Shown here: positions 34,272 to 43,300 of the stretch, piece by piece
How positions within the stretch are numbered: the stretch's first letter is position 1
Layout: each line of letters opens with the position of its first letter
Origin: an uncultured Lachnospiraceae bacterium
Lineage (GTDB): Bacteria > Bacillota > Clostridia > Lachnospirales > Lachnospiraceae
Direction of reading: 5' to 3'
DNA length: 64,000 bases
Assembly (NCBI GenBank): GCA_944377405.1
Contig: CALWES010000001.1
Location: 124,001-188,000 of the forward strand
The notes under the pieces: generated by a model
What the model was told of the DNA's origin: nothing
Database searches by the model: none
Seen by the model: the letters and a program-made list of their open reading frames with translations, nothing else
Made by a program: the position numbers and the translations under genes

Positions 34272-35486
34272 TTATTCAAGAGATTTGTAAGCGCCGTTTT
34301 CGATCACAACAGCCTTGGGAGCCTTGTTGGGCTCACCGTTCTCATCAAAGGAGATGCCGGCACCGGTCAAACCGTCAAGAGTAACCTCAGGCATAACCGT
34401 CTTCATTGCGTCGCAGATCTCGGACATATCCATATCCGGGGTAATATTTGCCTTCTCAACAGCCTGCTTAATCACATAGAGGCAGTCATAAGCATCTGCT
34501 GCGAACTGGATCGGCGTCTCGCCGTAAGCCTCTTCGTAGGCTGCTACGAAGTTCTGGGTCAGCTCATCCTGTGCGTCTGCAGCAAAGGGAGTCAGAAGCA
34601 TCAGTCCCTCTGCGAGAGAGGTATCGAATTCCGGAAGATCCAGGATACCGTCCATACCGTCGCAGCCGAAGAACTTCGGAGCCCATCCCATCTCATCAGC
34701 CTGCTTCAGGACCAGAGATGCCTCTGTGTAGTAGAAGGGAAGGAATACCAGCTCTGCGCCTGCATCCTTCAACTTCTGAAGCTGGGTCTTGAAGTCGGTC
34801 TTGGACTCGGAGTTGAAGGACTCAGCTCCTACGATCTCAAGGCCCTGGGCCTGAGCTTCCTTGGCGAAGTTCTCATAGATACCTGATGAATAGGTATCGG
34901 AGTTGTCATAGATCACACCGACCTTCTGTGCAACGCCGTGCTCGGCGATGTACTGAGCGGACTTGGTTCCCTGTGCCGGATCGGAGAAGCACATGCGGTA
35001 AACGTTTGCAGGCTTCGTGATGTCGGCAGTGGTGCCGGAGGGAGTGATCTGGAACATATTGTCGTTCTCAGTCTCAGCGATCACGGACATGCAGGCACCG
35101 GAGGTGGTGGTTCCAACGAACATCTGCATTCCCTCGTCCTTCAGGGTATTGTATGCGTTGACAGCCTTCTCGCCGTCAGCCTCATCATCTTCAAAGATCC
35201 ACTTTACCTGATAACCGTTGATACCGCCGTTGGCATTGATCTCATCTACAGCTACCTGGGCGCCGTTCTTAACGGCAGTTCCGTAAAGTGCGCTGCCTCC
35301 TGTCAGGGGGCCTGAACCGCCGATGACGAATACGCCCTCGGAGCTTCCCTCTGCTGCAGTCTCTTCGCTTTCGGAAGCCTCTCCCGCTGCCGTGGTGGCT
35401 GAAGCGGTGTCAGAACCTCCGCATGCGGCAAGTGACATTGCCATTACTGCAGCCATAGCCGCACAAACAACTCTTCTCTTTTTCAT
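34272..35486 (-). CDS. livK: Branched-chain amino acid ABC transporter substrate-binding lipoprotein
   Basis: Solute receptor of the Liv system, 404 residues. The signal peptide ends in a lipobox LAAC with the lipid-modified Cys at residue 22, followed by a Ser/Thr/Ala/Glu-rich linker of about 30 residues. The mature part shows a type I periplasmic-binding fold, with GPLTGGSALYGTAVKNGAQ and a later QITPSGTT. It acts outside the membrane, anchored by lipid. It is the first gene of livKHMGF and has the strongest promoter in the window. Exact ligand (Leu/Ile/Val or another) is inferred from the operon. Confidence 0.93.
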   Translation of the reverse strand: MKKRRVVCAAMAAVMAMSLAACGGSDTASATTAAGEASESEETAAEGSSEGVFVIGGSGPLTGGSALYGTAVKNGAQVAVDEINANGGINGYQVKWIFEDDEADGEKAVNAYNTLKDEGMQMFVGTTTSGACMSVIAETENDNMFQITPSGTTADITKPANVYRMCFSDPAQGTKSAQYIAEHGVAQKVGVIYDNSDTYSSGIYENFAKEAQAQGLEIVGAESFNSESKTDFKTQLQKLKDAGAELVFLPFYYTEASLVLKQADEMGWAPKFFGCDGMDGILDLPEFDTSLAEGLMLLTPFAADAQDELTQNFVAAYEEAYGETPIQFAADAYDCLYVIKQAVEKANITPDMDMSEICDAMKTVMPEVTLDGLTGAGISFDENGEPNKAPKAVVIENGAYKSLE

Positions 35487-35509
35487 AATTGTTCCTCCCT
35501 TTCACTTCA

Positions 35510-35551
35510 TGATCAGAAATCATATCTCTAAGCTGAGATATAAGCTGATCA
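35510..35551 (-). promoter_or_regulatory. Extended hairpin in the livK 5' leader
   Basis: Outer arms TGATCAG / CTGATCA and inner arms TTATATCTC / GAGATATGA (one mismatch), loop AGCTTA, lie between the promoter and the livK ribosome binding site. The structure covers most of the leader and has no T-run. It might control translation or mRNA stability. Confidence 0.6.
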
Positions 35552-35565
35552 GGATCTTTCGCTAA

Positions 35566-35594
35566 ATTATAGAAAGGAAACAGGAGGCTGTCAA
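35566..35594 (-). promoter_or_regulatory. Consensus sigma-A promoter of the liv operon
   Basis: Minus strand TTGACA (35594-35589), 17-bp spacer, TATAAT (35571-35566): a perfect consensus match. Upstream there are three TTATAA elements (35640-35645, 35653-35658, 35675-35680) and a palindrome CGATATATCG (35615-35624) that could be operator sites. Confidence 0.85.
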
Positions 35595-35688
35595 GAAAAG
35601 TAGAGAATTCATAACGATATATCGCTTGTTTGTCTTTTATTATAACACACGGTTATAATTGTGTCCAAATGTTGTTATAATAGGCAGA

Positions 35689-36696
35689 TTATTCCCAGGA
35701 AAGATCCGGATGCTCCGTGGTCTTGTCCCGGCACATGAGGTCGGAAACCGCATCCGCTGCGGATTTTCCCTCAAACAGGATCCGGTTTACCTCTTCTACA
35801 ATGGGCATCTCCACGCCGTAACGCTCTGCCAGCTGCCGCCCGGCCTTTGCGGAATAAACGCCTTCCACCACCATCTGCACCTCGTCCATGGCTTCCTTTG
35901 CAGTCTTTCCTTGGCCGATCAGGACACCGGCCTTTCTGTTCCGGCTGTGTCTGGATTCACAGGTAACGATGAGATCCCCAAGACCCGTGAGGCCGTAGAA
36001 GGTCACGGGGCTTGATCCCATTGCCTTTCCAAGCCGTGCCATCTCCGTGATGCCTCTGGTGATGAGGGCCGCCATGGTATTGTCTCCATAGCCCAGTCCG
36101 TCCGCCATACCGGCTGCCAGGGCAATGACGTTTTTCAGGGAGCCACCGATCTCCACTCCCTTCATATCCGGAGAGATATAGACCCGGAAGCGGGGGTTCA
36201 TGAACAGCTCCTGGATATACATGGCTGTCTTTCTGTTATGGGCTGCCGCCACCACTGCTGTGGGCATTCCGATGGAGACCTCCTCTGCATGGGAGGGACC
36301 TGAAAGGGCCGCCACCTCTGCCATGGGAAGCTCCTCCTCCGTGATCTCCGTCTGGGTCTTGAGGCTATTCTCTTCGATGCCCTTCGCCACATTGACGATG
36401 ATCTGTCCTTCCCTGACATAGGGCCGCATCTTCACGGCGGTCTCCCGTGTAAATATGGAAGGAACTGCCAGGATCAGCAGGTCCATGCCGCTGCAGGCCT
36501 TCTCCGTATCCGAGGTGAACTGCACGGTCTCCGGGATCACAGCTCCCGGCAGATTTTTATGCCGGTATGTTTCCGAGAGAGCCGCTATCTCCTCCTGAAA
36601 GGCGGACCAGAGGGTCACCTCATGGCCGCATTTTGCCAGATGGATGGTAAGGGCGGTCCCCCAGGTACCGGAGCCTAATACACCGATTTTTGCCAT
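35689..36696 (-). CDS. gpsA: Glycerol-3-phosphate dehydrogenase [NAD(P)+]
   Basis: Reduces dihydroxyacetone phosphate to sn-glycerol 3-phosphate for phospholipid synthesis. 335 residues. N-terminal Rossmann motif IGVLGSGTWGTALTIHLA, mid-protein NVAKGIEE and GPSHAEEV, and the catalytic lysine in GSLKNVIALAAG near residue 190. The ATG follows AAGAAAGGAAG. It lies 21 bp after plsY; its product is the acyl acceptor for PlsY, which explains the pairing. Confidence 0.97.
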   Translation of the reverse strand: MAKIGVLGSGTWGTALTIHLAKCGHEVTLWSAFQEEIAALSETYRHKNLPGAVIPETVQFTSDTEKACSGMDLLILAVPSIFTRETAVKMRPYVREGQIIVNVAKGIEENSLKTQTEITEEELPMAEVAALSGPSHAEEVSIGMPTAVVAAAHNRKTAMYIQELFMNPRFRVYISPDMKGVEIGGSLKNVIALAAGMADGLGYGDNTMAALITRGITEMARLGKAMGSSPVTFYGLTGLGDLIVTCESRHSRNRKAGVLIGQGKTAKEAMDEVQMVVEGVYSAKAGRQLAERYGVEMPIVEEVNRILFEGKSAADAVSDLMCRDKTTEHPDLSWE

Positions 36697-36717
36697 AATG
36701 ATCTTCCTTTCTTACCC

Positions 36718-37392
36718 TTAAGACTGCTCTTTTCTGCTTCCGCCCCCAAAGGAAAGCTTCCGTTCCGTTCCCGTCAGCAGCCTGTGGATATTGGAACGGT
36801 GCTGAAAAACGATAAGGGCAGATATGAGGAACACCAGGATAAATAATTCCGTATGATACTGGGGCCCCAAGGGCTCTGAGGCATTCCAGCCCATGTGGCG
36901 GCCGGAAAGGACCAGTACGATATTTGTGATCAGATAGCCTGCAGCAACCAGCAGGGACCCGAAGGAAACGTATCTGGTAATGGCCGTTCCTCCGATAAAG
37001 AGGAGGGCGCAGACTCCCATAAGCACAGGATCGGAATAAATGATCAGACCTCCCGTACAGGCCACGCCCTTTCCACCGTGAAATCCCAGGGTCAGGGGGA
37101 AGTTATGGCCAAGGATAGCTCCAAGCCCCGTATAAACTGTCAGGAGATACCGCATGTCCGTCTGCTCCTGGAACAGCCAGGAGGTAATAAACAGGGGAAT
37201 CAAGGTCTTGGCAAAGTCCCCCAGCAAAGTGGCAAGTCCTGCCTTTGGCCCCAGGGTCCTTAAGGCATTTGTGGTCCCCACATTGCCGCTTCCGGTCTTT
37301 GTGATATCAACGCCATGGGCCTTGGCATAGAGATATCCCGTAGGGAAATTTCCGAAGGCATATCCCAGCAGTAAACATATGAGTCGTTCCAT
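36718..37392 (-). CDS. plsY: Glycerol-3-phosphate acyltransferase (acyl-phosphate dependent)
   Basis: Membrane enzyme that adds the first acyl group to glycerol 3-phosphate from acyl phosphate. 224 residues, about 5-6 hydrophobic segments. The three PlsY motifs are visible: GSGNVGTTNALRTLG near residue 35, HNFPLTLGFHGGKGVA near 95 and a C-terminal HRSNIHRLLTGTE. It stands between der and gpsA, the usual Firmicute order. Confidence 0.96.
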   Translation of the reverse strand: MERLICLLLGYAFGNFPTGYLYAKAHGVDITKTGSGNVGTTNALRTLGPKAGLATLLGDFAKTLIPLFITSWLFQEQTDMRYLLTVYTGLGAILGHNFPLTLGFHGGKGVACTGGLIIYSDPVLMGVCALLFIGGTAITRYVSFGSLLVAAGYLITNIVLVLSGRHMGWNASEPLGPQYHTELFILVFLISALIVFQHRSNIHRLLTGTERKLSFGGGSRKEQS

Positions 37393-37430
37393 ATTTACAT
37401 CATTCCTTTACCATATCCTAATATGCTGCA

Positions 37431-38762
37431 TCAGCTGTCCTTTTCCTTCCGTTCCCGGATGATGAAATGAATCGGGGTCCCCAGGAAGCCGAAAGCGTCC
37501 CGGATCCGGTTTTCGATATATCTCTGATAGGAAAAATGGAACAGCTGCCGGTCGTTTACGAAGATCACGAAGGTGGGCGGTTCTACGGAAACCTGGGTAA
37601 TATAATAAAGCCGCAGACGCTTTCCCTTGTCGGAGGGAGGCTGCTTCATGGCACAGGCCTCTGCCATGATCTCATTCAGGACACCGGTCTGGACCCGAAG
37701 GGTCTGGTTCTGACGCACCCTGTCAATCTCCTCAAAGATCTTATGCATACGCTGGCCGGTCTTTGCTGAGATAAAGAGATACTGGGCATAGGGCATGAAG
37801 GAAAATTTCTGCCGGAGCTTCTCCAGGAATTCATTCATGGTCTTGTCGTTCTTTTCTTCCAGGGCATCCCATTTATTCACCACGATAATGGCGCCCTTAC
37901 CCCTTTCATGGGCGATACCGGCGATCTTCGTATCCTGCTCGCTGACCCCTTCCGTGGCGTCGATGACGATCATGACGATATTGGCCCGGTCAACGGCGGA
38001 GACGGTACGGATAATGGAGTAACGTTCGATATCCTCCTTGATCTTTGACTTTCTGCGAAGTCCTGCCGTATCGATGAAGACATACTCTTCTCCGTTGTGG
38101 ATCACCTCCGTATCCACCGCATCTCTGGTGGTTCCGGCAATATCGGATACGATCACCCGGTTTTCACCCAGGAGCTTATTGATGATGGATGATTTTCCCA
38201 CATTGGGACGGCCAACAATGGCCACCCGGGTCCTGTCGTCCTCTTCCTTTTCTCCGCTTCCCTCTGGAAAATGGGCTGTGATCTCATCCAGCAGATCTCC
38301 GATCCCAAGACGGCCCTGGGCTGATACGGGAACAGGATCCCCAAGGCCCAGGTTATAGAATTCATAGACGTCGTTTTCCTGCTTTTTGAAGCTGTCCACC
38401 TTGTTGACACAGAGGATGATGGGCTTGCGGCTCTTCCGCAGCATATTGGCCACATGATAATCCGCATCCACAAGGCCCTCTCTCACATCGGTGATGAAGA
38501 CGATAACGGTGGCGGTCTCAATGGCGATCTCCGCCTGCTCCCGCATCTGCTTCAGGATCAGGTCCGAGGAATCCGGTTCGATACCCCCCGTATCCACAAG
38601 GGTGAAGGCATAGTTCTGCCACTCACAGTCCGCATAGATCCTGTCCCGGGTCACGCCGGGGGTATCCTTTACGATACTCAGGTTGGTACCGCTTAGTGCA
38701 TTGAATAAGGTAGACTTTCCCACATTGGGGCGGCCTACGATCGCAACGATGGGTTTGCTCAT
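37431..38762 (-). CDS. der: Ribosome biogenesis GTPase Der (EngA)
   Basis: Tandem GTPase needed for 50S subunit assembly. About 443 residues. Two complete G domains: GRPNVGKST at residues 9-17 with DTGG and NKVD, and GRPNVGKSS near residue 182 with DTAGLR and NKWD. The C-terminal KH-like domain ends with the basic IHFIIRERKEK. The start at 38762 follows GGAG. Its leader contains a terminator-like hairpin, described separately. It heads the der-plsY-gpsA cluster. Confidence 0.97.
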   Translation of the reverse strand: MSKPIVAIVGRPNVGKSTLFNALSGTNLSIVKDTPGVTRDRIYADCEWQNYAFTLVDTGGIEPDSSDLILKQMREQAEIAIETATVIVFITDVREGLVDADYHVANMLRKSRKPIILCVNKVDSFKKQENDVYEFYNLGLGDPVPVSAQGRLGIGDLLDEITAHFPEGSGEKEEDDRTRVAIVGRPNVGKSSIINKLLGENRVIVSDIAGTTRDAVDTEVIHNGEEYVFIDTAGLRRKSKIKEDIERYSIIRTVSAVDRANIVMIVIDATEGVSEQDTKIAGIAHERGKGAIIVVNKWDALEEKNDKTMNEFLEKLRQKFSFMPYAQYLFISAKTGQRMHKIFEEIDRVRQNQTLRVQTGVLNEIMAEACAMKQPPSDKGKRLRLYYITQVSVEPPTFVIFVNDRQLFHFSYQRYIENRIRDAFGFLGTPIHFIIRERKEKDS

Positions 38763-38793
38763 TTGTATTCTCCATTTATCTAAAAATACACGG

Positions 38794-38833
38794 AAAAACT
38801 GCCGGCACGTCGATTCGGGCAAACCGTGCCGGC
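38794..38833 (-). terminator. Terminator-like hairpin in the der leader (possible attenuator)
   Basis: Minus-strand arms GCCGGCACG (38833-38825) and CGTGCCGGC (38809-38801) are perfectly complementary, with a 15-nt loop, followed after AG by TTTTT. It lies between the der promoter and the der start. The loop holds TTTGCCC (38823-38817), an exact complement of GGGCAAA (38857-38851) at the expected 5' end of the transcript. Confidence 0.6.
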
Positions 38834-38859
38834 CCGTATCCGTTTTTTTCTTTGCCCAT

Positions 38860-38888
38860 AGTATACACAAGAATCTCTCATCGGGCAA
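38860..38888 (-). promoter_or_regulatory. Promoter of der-plsY-gpsA
   Basis: Minus strand TTGCCC (38888-38883), 17-bp spacer, TATACT (38865-38860). It is divergent from the prs promoter; the two -35 boxes are about 40 bp apart. Confidence 0.6.
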
Positions 38889-38929
38889 GTTTTCCCTGCA
38901 CTTCTTTTGGGGATACGGTACTTTTTCTA

Positions 38930-38958
38930 TTGACCTTAAATTTGTGAAATGCTATATT
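38930..38958 (+). promoter_or_regulatory. Promoter of prs
   Basis: Plus strand TTGACC (38930-38935), 17-bp spacer, TATATT (38953-38958), about 43 bp before the prs ATG, which has AAAGGATC upstream. Confidence 0.7.
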
Positions 38959-39001
38959 TTAATCGAAATAGAATGTATTTTGATTTGAGAAAGGATCAGA
39001 T

Positions 39002-40213
39002 ATGGCCCACGATTATATTGTAGAAGATATTCCGGTTGCTCCTCTTAAGCTCGCCGCTCACAAGAGCGCCATGGACCTGGCAAAGAAGGTGGACAAGTGG
39101 CTTGTTTCCTTCCGGAAGCACGACTATGAGATCATCAAGGATAAGTACAGGGATTCCCTGATGCTCCGGGGATTTGCTCCGGATACCTTCCTTCTGGATC
39201 TTGACTGCCCCCGTTTCGGAAGCGGTGAGGCAAAGGGTGTGATCAAAGAATCCGTTCGCGGAGTAGACGAGTTCATCCTCTGCGATATCACCAACTATTC
39301 CAACACCTATACGGTAAATGGATTTACCAATCACATGTCTCCGGATGACAATTACCAGGATATGAAGCGTCTCATCGGTGCTTCCATCGCCCGGACCCAC
39401 CGGGTCAGCGTCATTATGCCTTTCCTGTATGAGTCCCGCCAGCACAAGCGTTCCCAGAGAGAGTCTCTGGACTGCGCCATGGCCCTGGAGGAGCTCACCA
39501 ATATGGGAGTCAAAAACATCATCACCTTTGACGCCCATGACCCCAGAGTACAGAACGCCATCCCCCTGAAGGGCTTTGACAACTTCATGCCCACCTATTC
39601 ATTCGTAAAGGCGCTGCTGAAGTATGATCCCAACATCGTCATCACAAAGGACAATTTCATGGTGATCTCCCCGGATGAGGGAGCCATGGACCGTGCCGTT
39701 TACCTGGCCAACAACCTGGGCGTGGACATGGGTATGTTCTATAAGCGCAGGGACTATTCCAGAGTGGTAAACGGTAGGAACCCCATCGTAGCCCACGAGT
39801 TCCTGGGATCCTCCGTAGAAGGAAAGACGGTGCTGATCGTAGACGATATGATTTCCTCCGGAGAGTCCATGCTGGATACCGCAAAGGAGCTTAAGGAGAG
39901 AAAGGCAAAACGCGTCATCGTCTGCTGCACCTTCGGTCTCTTTACTTCCGGCTTCGATAAGTTCGATGAATTCTATGCCAGAGAGTATATCGACTGTGTG
40001 ATCACTACGAACCTGAACTACCGTCCCGCTTCCATCTACGAGAAGGAATGGTACTGTGAGGCAGATATGAGTAAGTATCTGGCTTCCATCATCAATTCCT
40101 TCAACTATGATGTATCCCTGGAGAACGCGCTCCACTCTTCCGCCAAGATCCAGGCACTTCTTTCCGACCACCGTTCCGACGGCTACAGGTACGAAGGAAA
40201 GCTTGATCTTTAA
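39002..40213 (+). CDS. prs: Ribose-phosphate pyrophosphokinase (PRPP synthetase), long form
   Basis: Makes PRPP from ribose 5-phosphate and ATP, supplying PurF and nucleotide salvage. 403 residues, about 85 more than the usual 310-320, with extra material at the N-terminus and in the middle. Recognisable parts are YESRQHKRSQRES, the THDAH-like TFDAHDPRVQN, and the PRPP loop VLIVDDMISSGESM near residue 280. Long Prs paralogues occur in Clostridia; a second, standard prs may exist elsewhere in the genome. It is the only plus-strand protein gene here and has its own promoter and terminator. Confidence 0.93.
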   Translation: MAHDYIVEDIPVAPLKLAAHKSAMDLAKKVDKWLVSFRKHDYEIIKDKYRDSLMLRGFAPDTFLLDLDCPRFGSGEAKGVIKESVRGVDEFILCDITNYSNTYTVNGFTNHMSPDDNYQDMKRLIGASIARTHRVSVIMPFLYESRQHKRSQRESLDCAMALEELTNMGVKNIITFDAHDPRVQNAIPLKGFDNFMPTYSFVKALLKYDPNIVITKDNFMVISPDEGAMDRAVYLANNLGVDMGMFYKRRDYSRVVNGRNPIVAHEFLGSSVEGKTVLIVDDMISSGESMLDTAKELKERKAKRVIVCCTFGLFTSGFDKFDEFYAREYIDCVITTNLNYRPASIYEKEWYCEADMSKYLASIINSFNYDVSLENALHSSAKIQALLSDHRSDGYRYEGKLDL

Positions 40214-40240
40214 GTTCGGGATACCACATATTCTCTGAAG

Positions 40241-40274
40241 AAAAGCCTGTTCCGATTTGGAATGGGCTTTTTTT
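40241..40274 (+). terminator. Intrinsic terminator of prs
   Basis: Stem GCCTGTTCC / GGAATGGGC (nine pairs with two G-U) and a 5-nt loop, followed by seven T residues, 28 bp after the prs stop. Confidence 0.85.
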
Positions 40275-40308
40275 GTGTCCGGATCTCTTCTGCGAACAAC
40301 CGGGCATA

Positions 40309-40334
40309 AGAAAAGGGACGCCTTTTGGCGTCCC
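40309..40334 (-). terminator. Intrinsic terminator of nifJ
   Basis: Stem GGGACGCC / GGCGTCCC with loop AAAA followed on the minus strand by TTTTCTT. It lies about 40 bp after the nifJ stop codon and forms a convergent pair with the prs terminator. Confidence 0.85.
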
Positions 40335-40372
40335 CTTCATTTTATGAAGATCTATTCTATTGGTTCAGATCT

Positions 40373-43300
40373 TTAGTTCTGAGCAGAATAAAGATTTACA
40401 AGACCTTCCAGGTACTTTCTTCTCTGCTCTGCATCGTCCTGGTTCTGGTTGAAGAGCTTCTGTGCTCTCTCCGGATTCTTGAGGGCCAGGGATGAGTAAC
40501 GAACCTCGCCGTTCAGGAAATCTCTGTGCTTTGTGAAGTCCGGAGCCTTGGAATCAAGACTGAACTTGTTCTCAGCCAGCGGATTGAAGCGGAAGTTGTA
40601 CCAGTATCCGCACTCAACTGCAAGCTTCTCCTCTTCCTGTGCCTTACCCATACCCTTACGGATACCGTGGTTGATACAGGGAGCGTATGCGATGATAAGT
40701 GAGGGTCCCGGATATGCCTCTGCCTCAGCGATGGCCTTGACAGCCTGATTCATATCAGCGCCCATAGCGATCTGAGCAACGTATACATAGCCGTAGCTCA
40801 TGGCGATGGAAGCGAGATCCTTCTTCTTTACATCCTTACCGCCTGCAGCGAACTGTGCAACAGCACCGGGCTGGGTTGCCTTGGAAGCCTGTCCGCCGGT
40901 ATTGGAATATACCTCGGTATCGAATACCACGATATTGATATCCTTGTGGGAAGCGATAACATGGTCCAGACCGCCGAAGCCGATATCGTATGCCCATCCG
41001 TCACCACCGAATACCCACTGGCTCTTCTTTGCCAGGAAGTCCTTCATGGGAAGGATCTGAGATCTGCACTCGTCGCAGCCCTCGGTCTCGATGGCAGATA
41101 CGAGCTTATCGGTAGCAGCACCATTCAGTGCACCCACGTTGAAGGTCTCAAGCCACTCCTTTGCAGCTGCCTTTACGGTTTCGCTGGAAGCGTTCTCTGC
41201 GATCTTCTCGATCTTTGCCTTCAGGCCGTCACGGATGGCGTTCTGTGCCAGAAGCATTCCATAACCGAACTCTGCGTTATCCTCGAAGAGGGAGTTGTCC
41301 CATGCCGGACCCTGTCCTCTCTCGTTTACGGTGTAAGGCGTAGAGGGTGAGGAGTTACCCCAGATGGAGGAGCATCCTGTTGCGTTTGCAATGTACATCC
41401 TGTCGCCGAAGAGCTGGGTGATGAGCTTTGCGTAAGGAGTCTCTCCGCAGCCTGCACATGCGCCTGAGAACTCAAGCAGCGGCTTCTTGAACTGGGAGCC
41501 CTTTACGGAATTGGGCTTGAATTTCTCGATTACGTCCTGCTTCTCCGGAAGGGTCACTGCATAGTCAAAGGCCTCCTGGGAAGCTGCCTGCTCCTGCGGG
41601 ATCATGGTAAGAGCCTTGTTGCCCTTCATGCCCGGGCATACATTTGCGCAGGCACCGCATCCGGTACAATCCAGACTGGATACGACGATGGCAAACTTCT
41701 TATCTGCAAAGCCGGTCATGGCCTTTGTCTGCATACCTGCCGGTGCCTTTGCAGCCTCATCCTCGGTCATTGCAACCGGTCTGATGGCAGCGTGAGGACA
41801 TACGTAGGAGCAGAAATTACACTGGATACAGTTGTCCGGATTCCATGAAGGAACGTTTACTGCGATACCGCGCTTCTCGTAAGCTGCGGATCCGGAAGGT
41901 GTGGAACCGTCCACATAGTCTACAAAGGCAGATACGGGCAGGTTGTTTCCTTCCTGGGCGGAAACCTTGGTCTGAATGTTGTTTACGAAGTCCACAACAT
42001 CCTTTCTTGCGCCGCTTGCTACCGGGTAATCAAGACCCTCGTCTGCAGCGTTCTTCCAGGACTCGGGAACCTTGACCTCCACAACGTTCTTTGCGCCGGC
42101 GTCGATGGCAGCCCAGTTCTTCTTGACAACGTCCTCTCCCTTTCTGCCGTAGGTAGCCTGTGCAGCTGCCTTCATGAGCTCAAGAGCCTTCTCCTCGGGG
42201 ATGATGCCGGTGAGCTTGAAGAATGCGGACTGAAGGATGGTGTTGATACGGGTGGGGCCCATGCCGGTCTCGATACCAAGCTTCACACCGTCGATGGTGT
42301 AGAACTTGATGTTGTGATCAGCAATGTACTTCTTCACCTGACCAGGAAGGTGGGTCTCCAACTCCTCTGCGTTCCAGGGGCAGTTCAGAAGGAAGGTACC
42401 GCCGTCAACCAGCTCCTGTACCATGTTGTACTTTCTGATGTACTCTGCCTTATGGCAGGCAACGAAGTCTGCTCTGTGGATCAGGTAGGTAGACTTGATG
42501 GGGTTCTTACCGAATCTCAGGTGAGACATGGTAACACCGCCGGACTTCTTGGAATCGTAATCGAAGTATGCCTGTGCGTACATGTCGGTGTTGTCACCGA
42601 TGATCTTACAGGAGTTCTTGTTTGCACCTACCGTACCGTCTGCACCGATACCCCAGAACTTGCAGTTCGTGGTGCCCTCCGGTGTGGTAACGACAGCCGG
42701 ACCCAGATCCAGAGACAGATGTGTAACGTCATCTACGATACCAACGGTGAATCTCTTCTTCTCCGTGTTCTTGTATACGGCGATGATCTGATTCGGAGCG
42801 GTATCCTTGGAGCCAAGACCGTAACGGCCGGAAAGTACCGGAACATCCTTGAACTTGGTCTCCTTCAGGGCAGCAACCACATCCAGATACAGGGGCTCGC
42901 CAAGAGATCCCGGCTCCTTTGTTCTGTCAAGAACGGTGATGCACTTTACGCTGTCCGGAATTGCCTTCAGAAGGGCCTCTGCGCAGAAGGGTCTGTAAAG
43001 ACGTACCTTTACAACGCCCACCTTTGCGTTCTCGGTCTTTCTCAGGTAATCGATGGTCTCCTCGATGGTATCATTTACGGAGCCCATGGCAATGATGATA
43101 TGCTCGGCATCCTCTGCACCGTAGTAGTTGAAGAGCTTGTAGTCGGTACCGATCTTCTCGTTTACCTTGTTCATATACTCTTCTACGATGGCAGGAAGAG
43201 CGTCATAGTAGGGGTTGCATGCCTCACGTGCCTGGAAGAAGATATCCGGGTTCTGAGCGGAACCTCTCTGGCAGGGATGATTCGGGTTCAGGGCATGATC

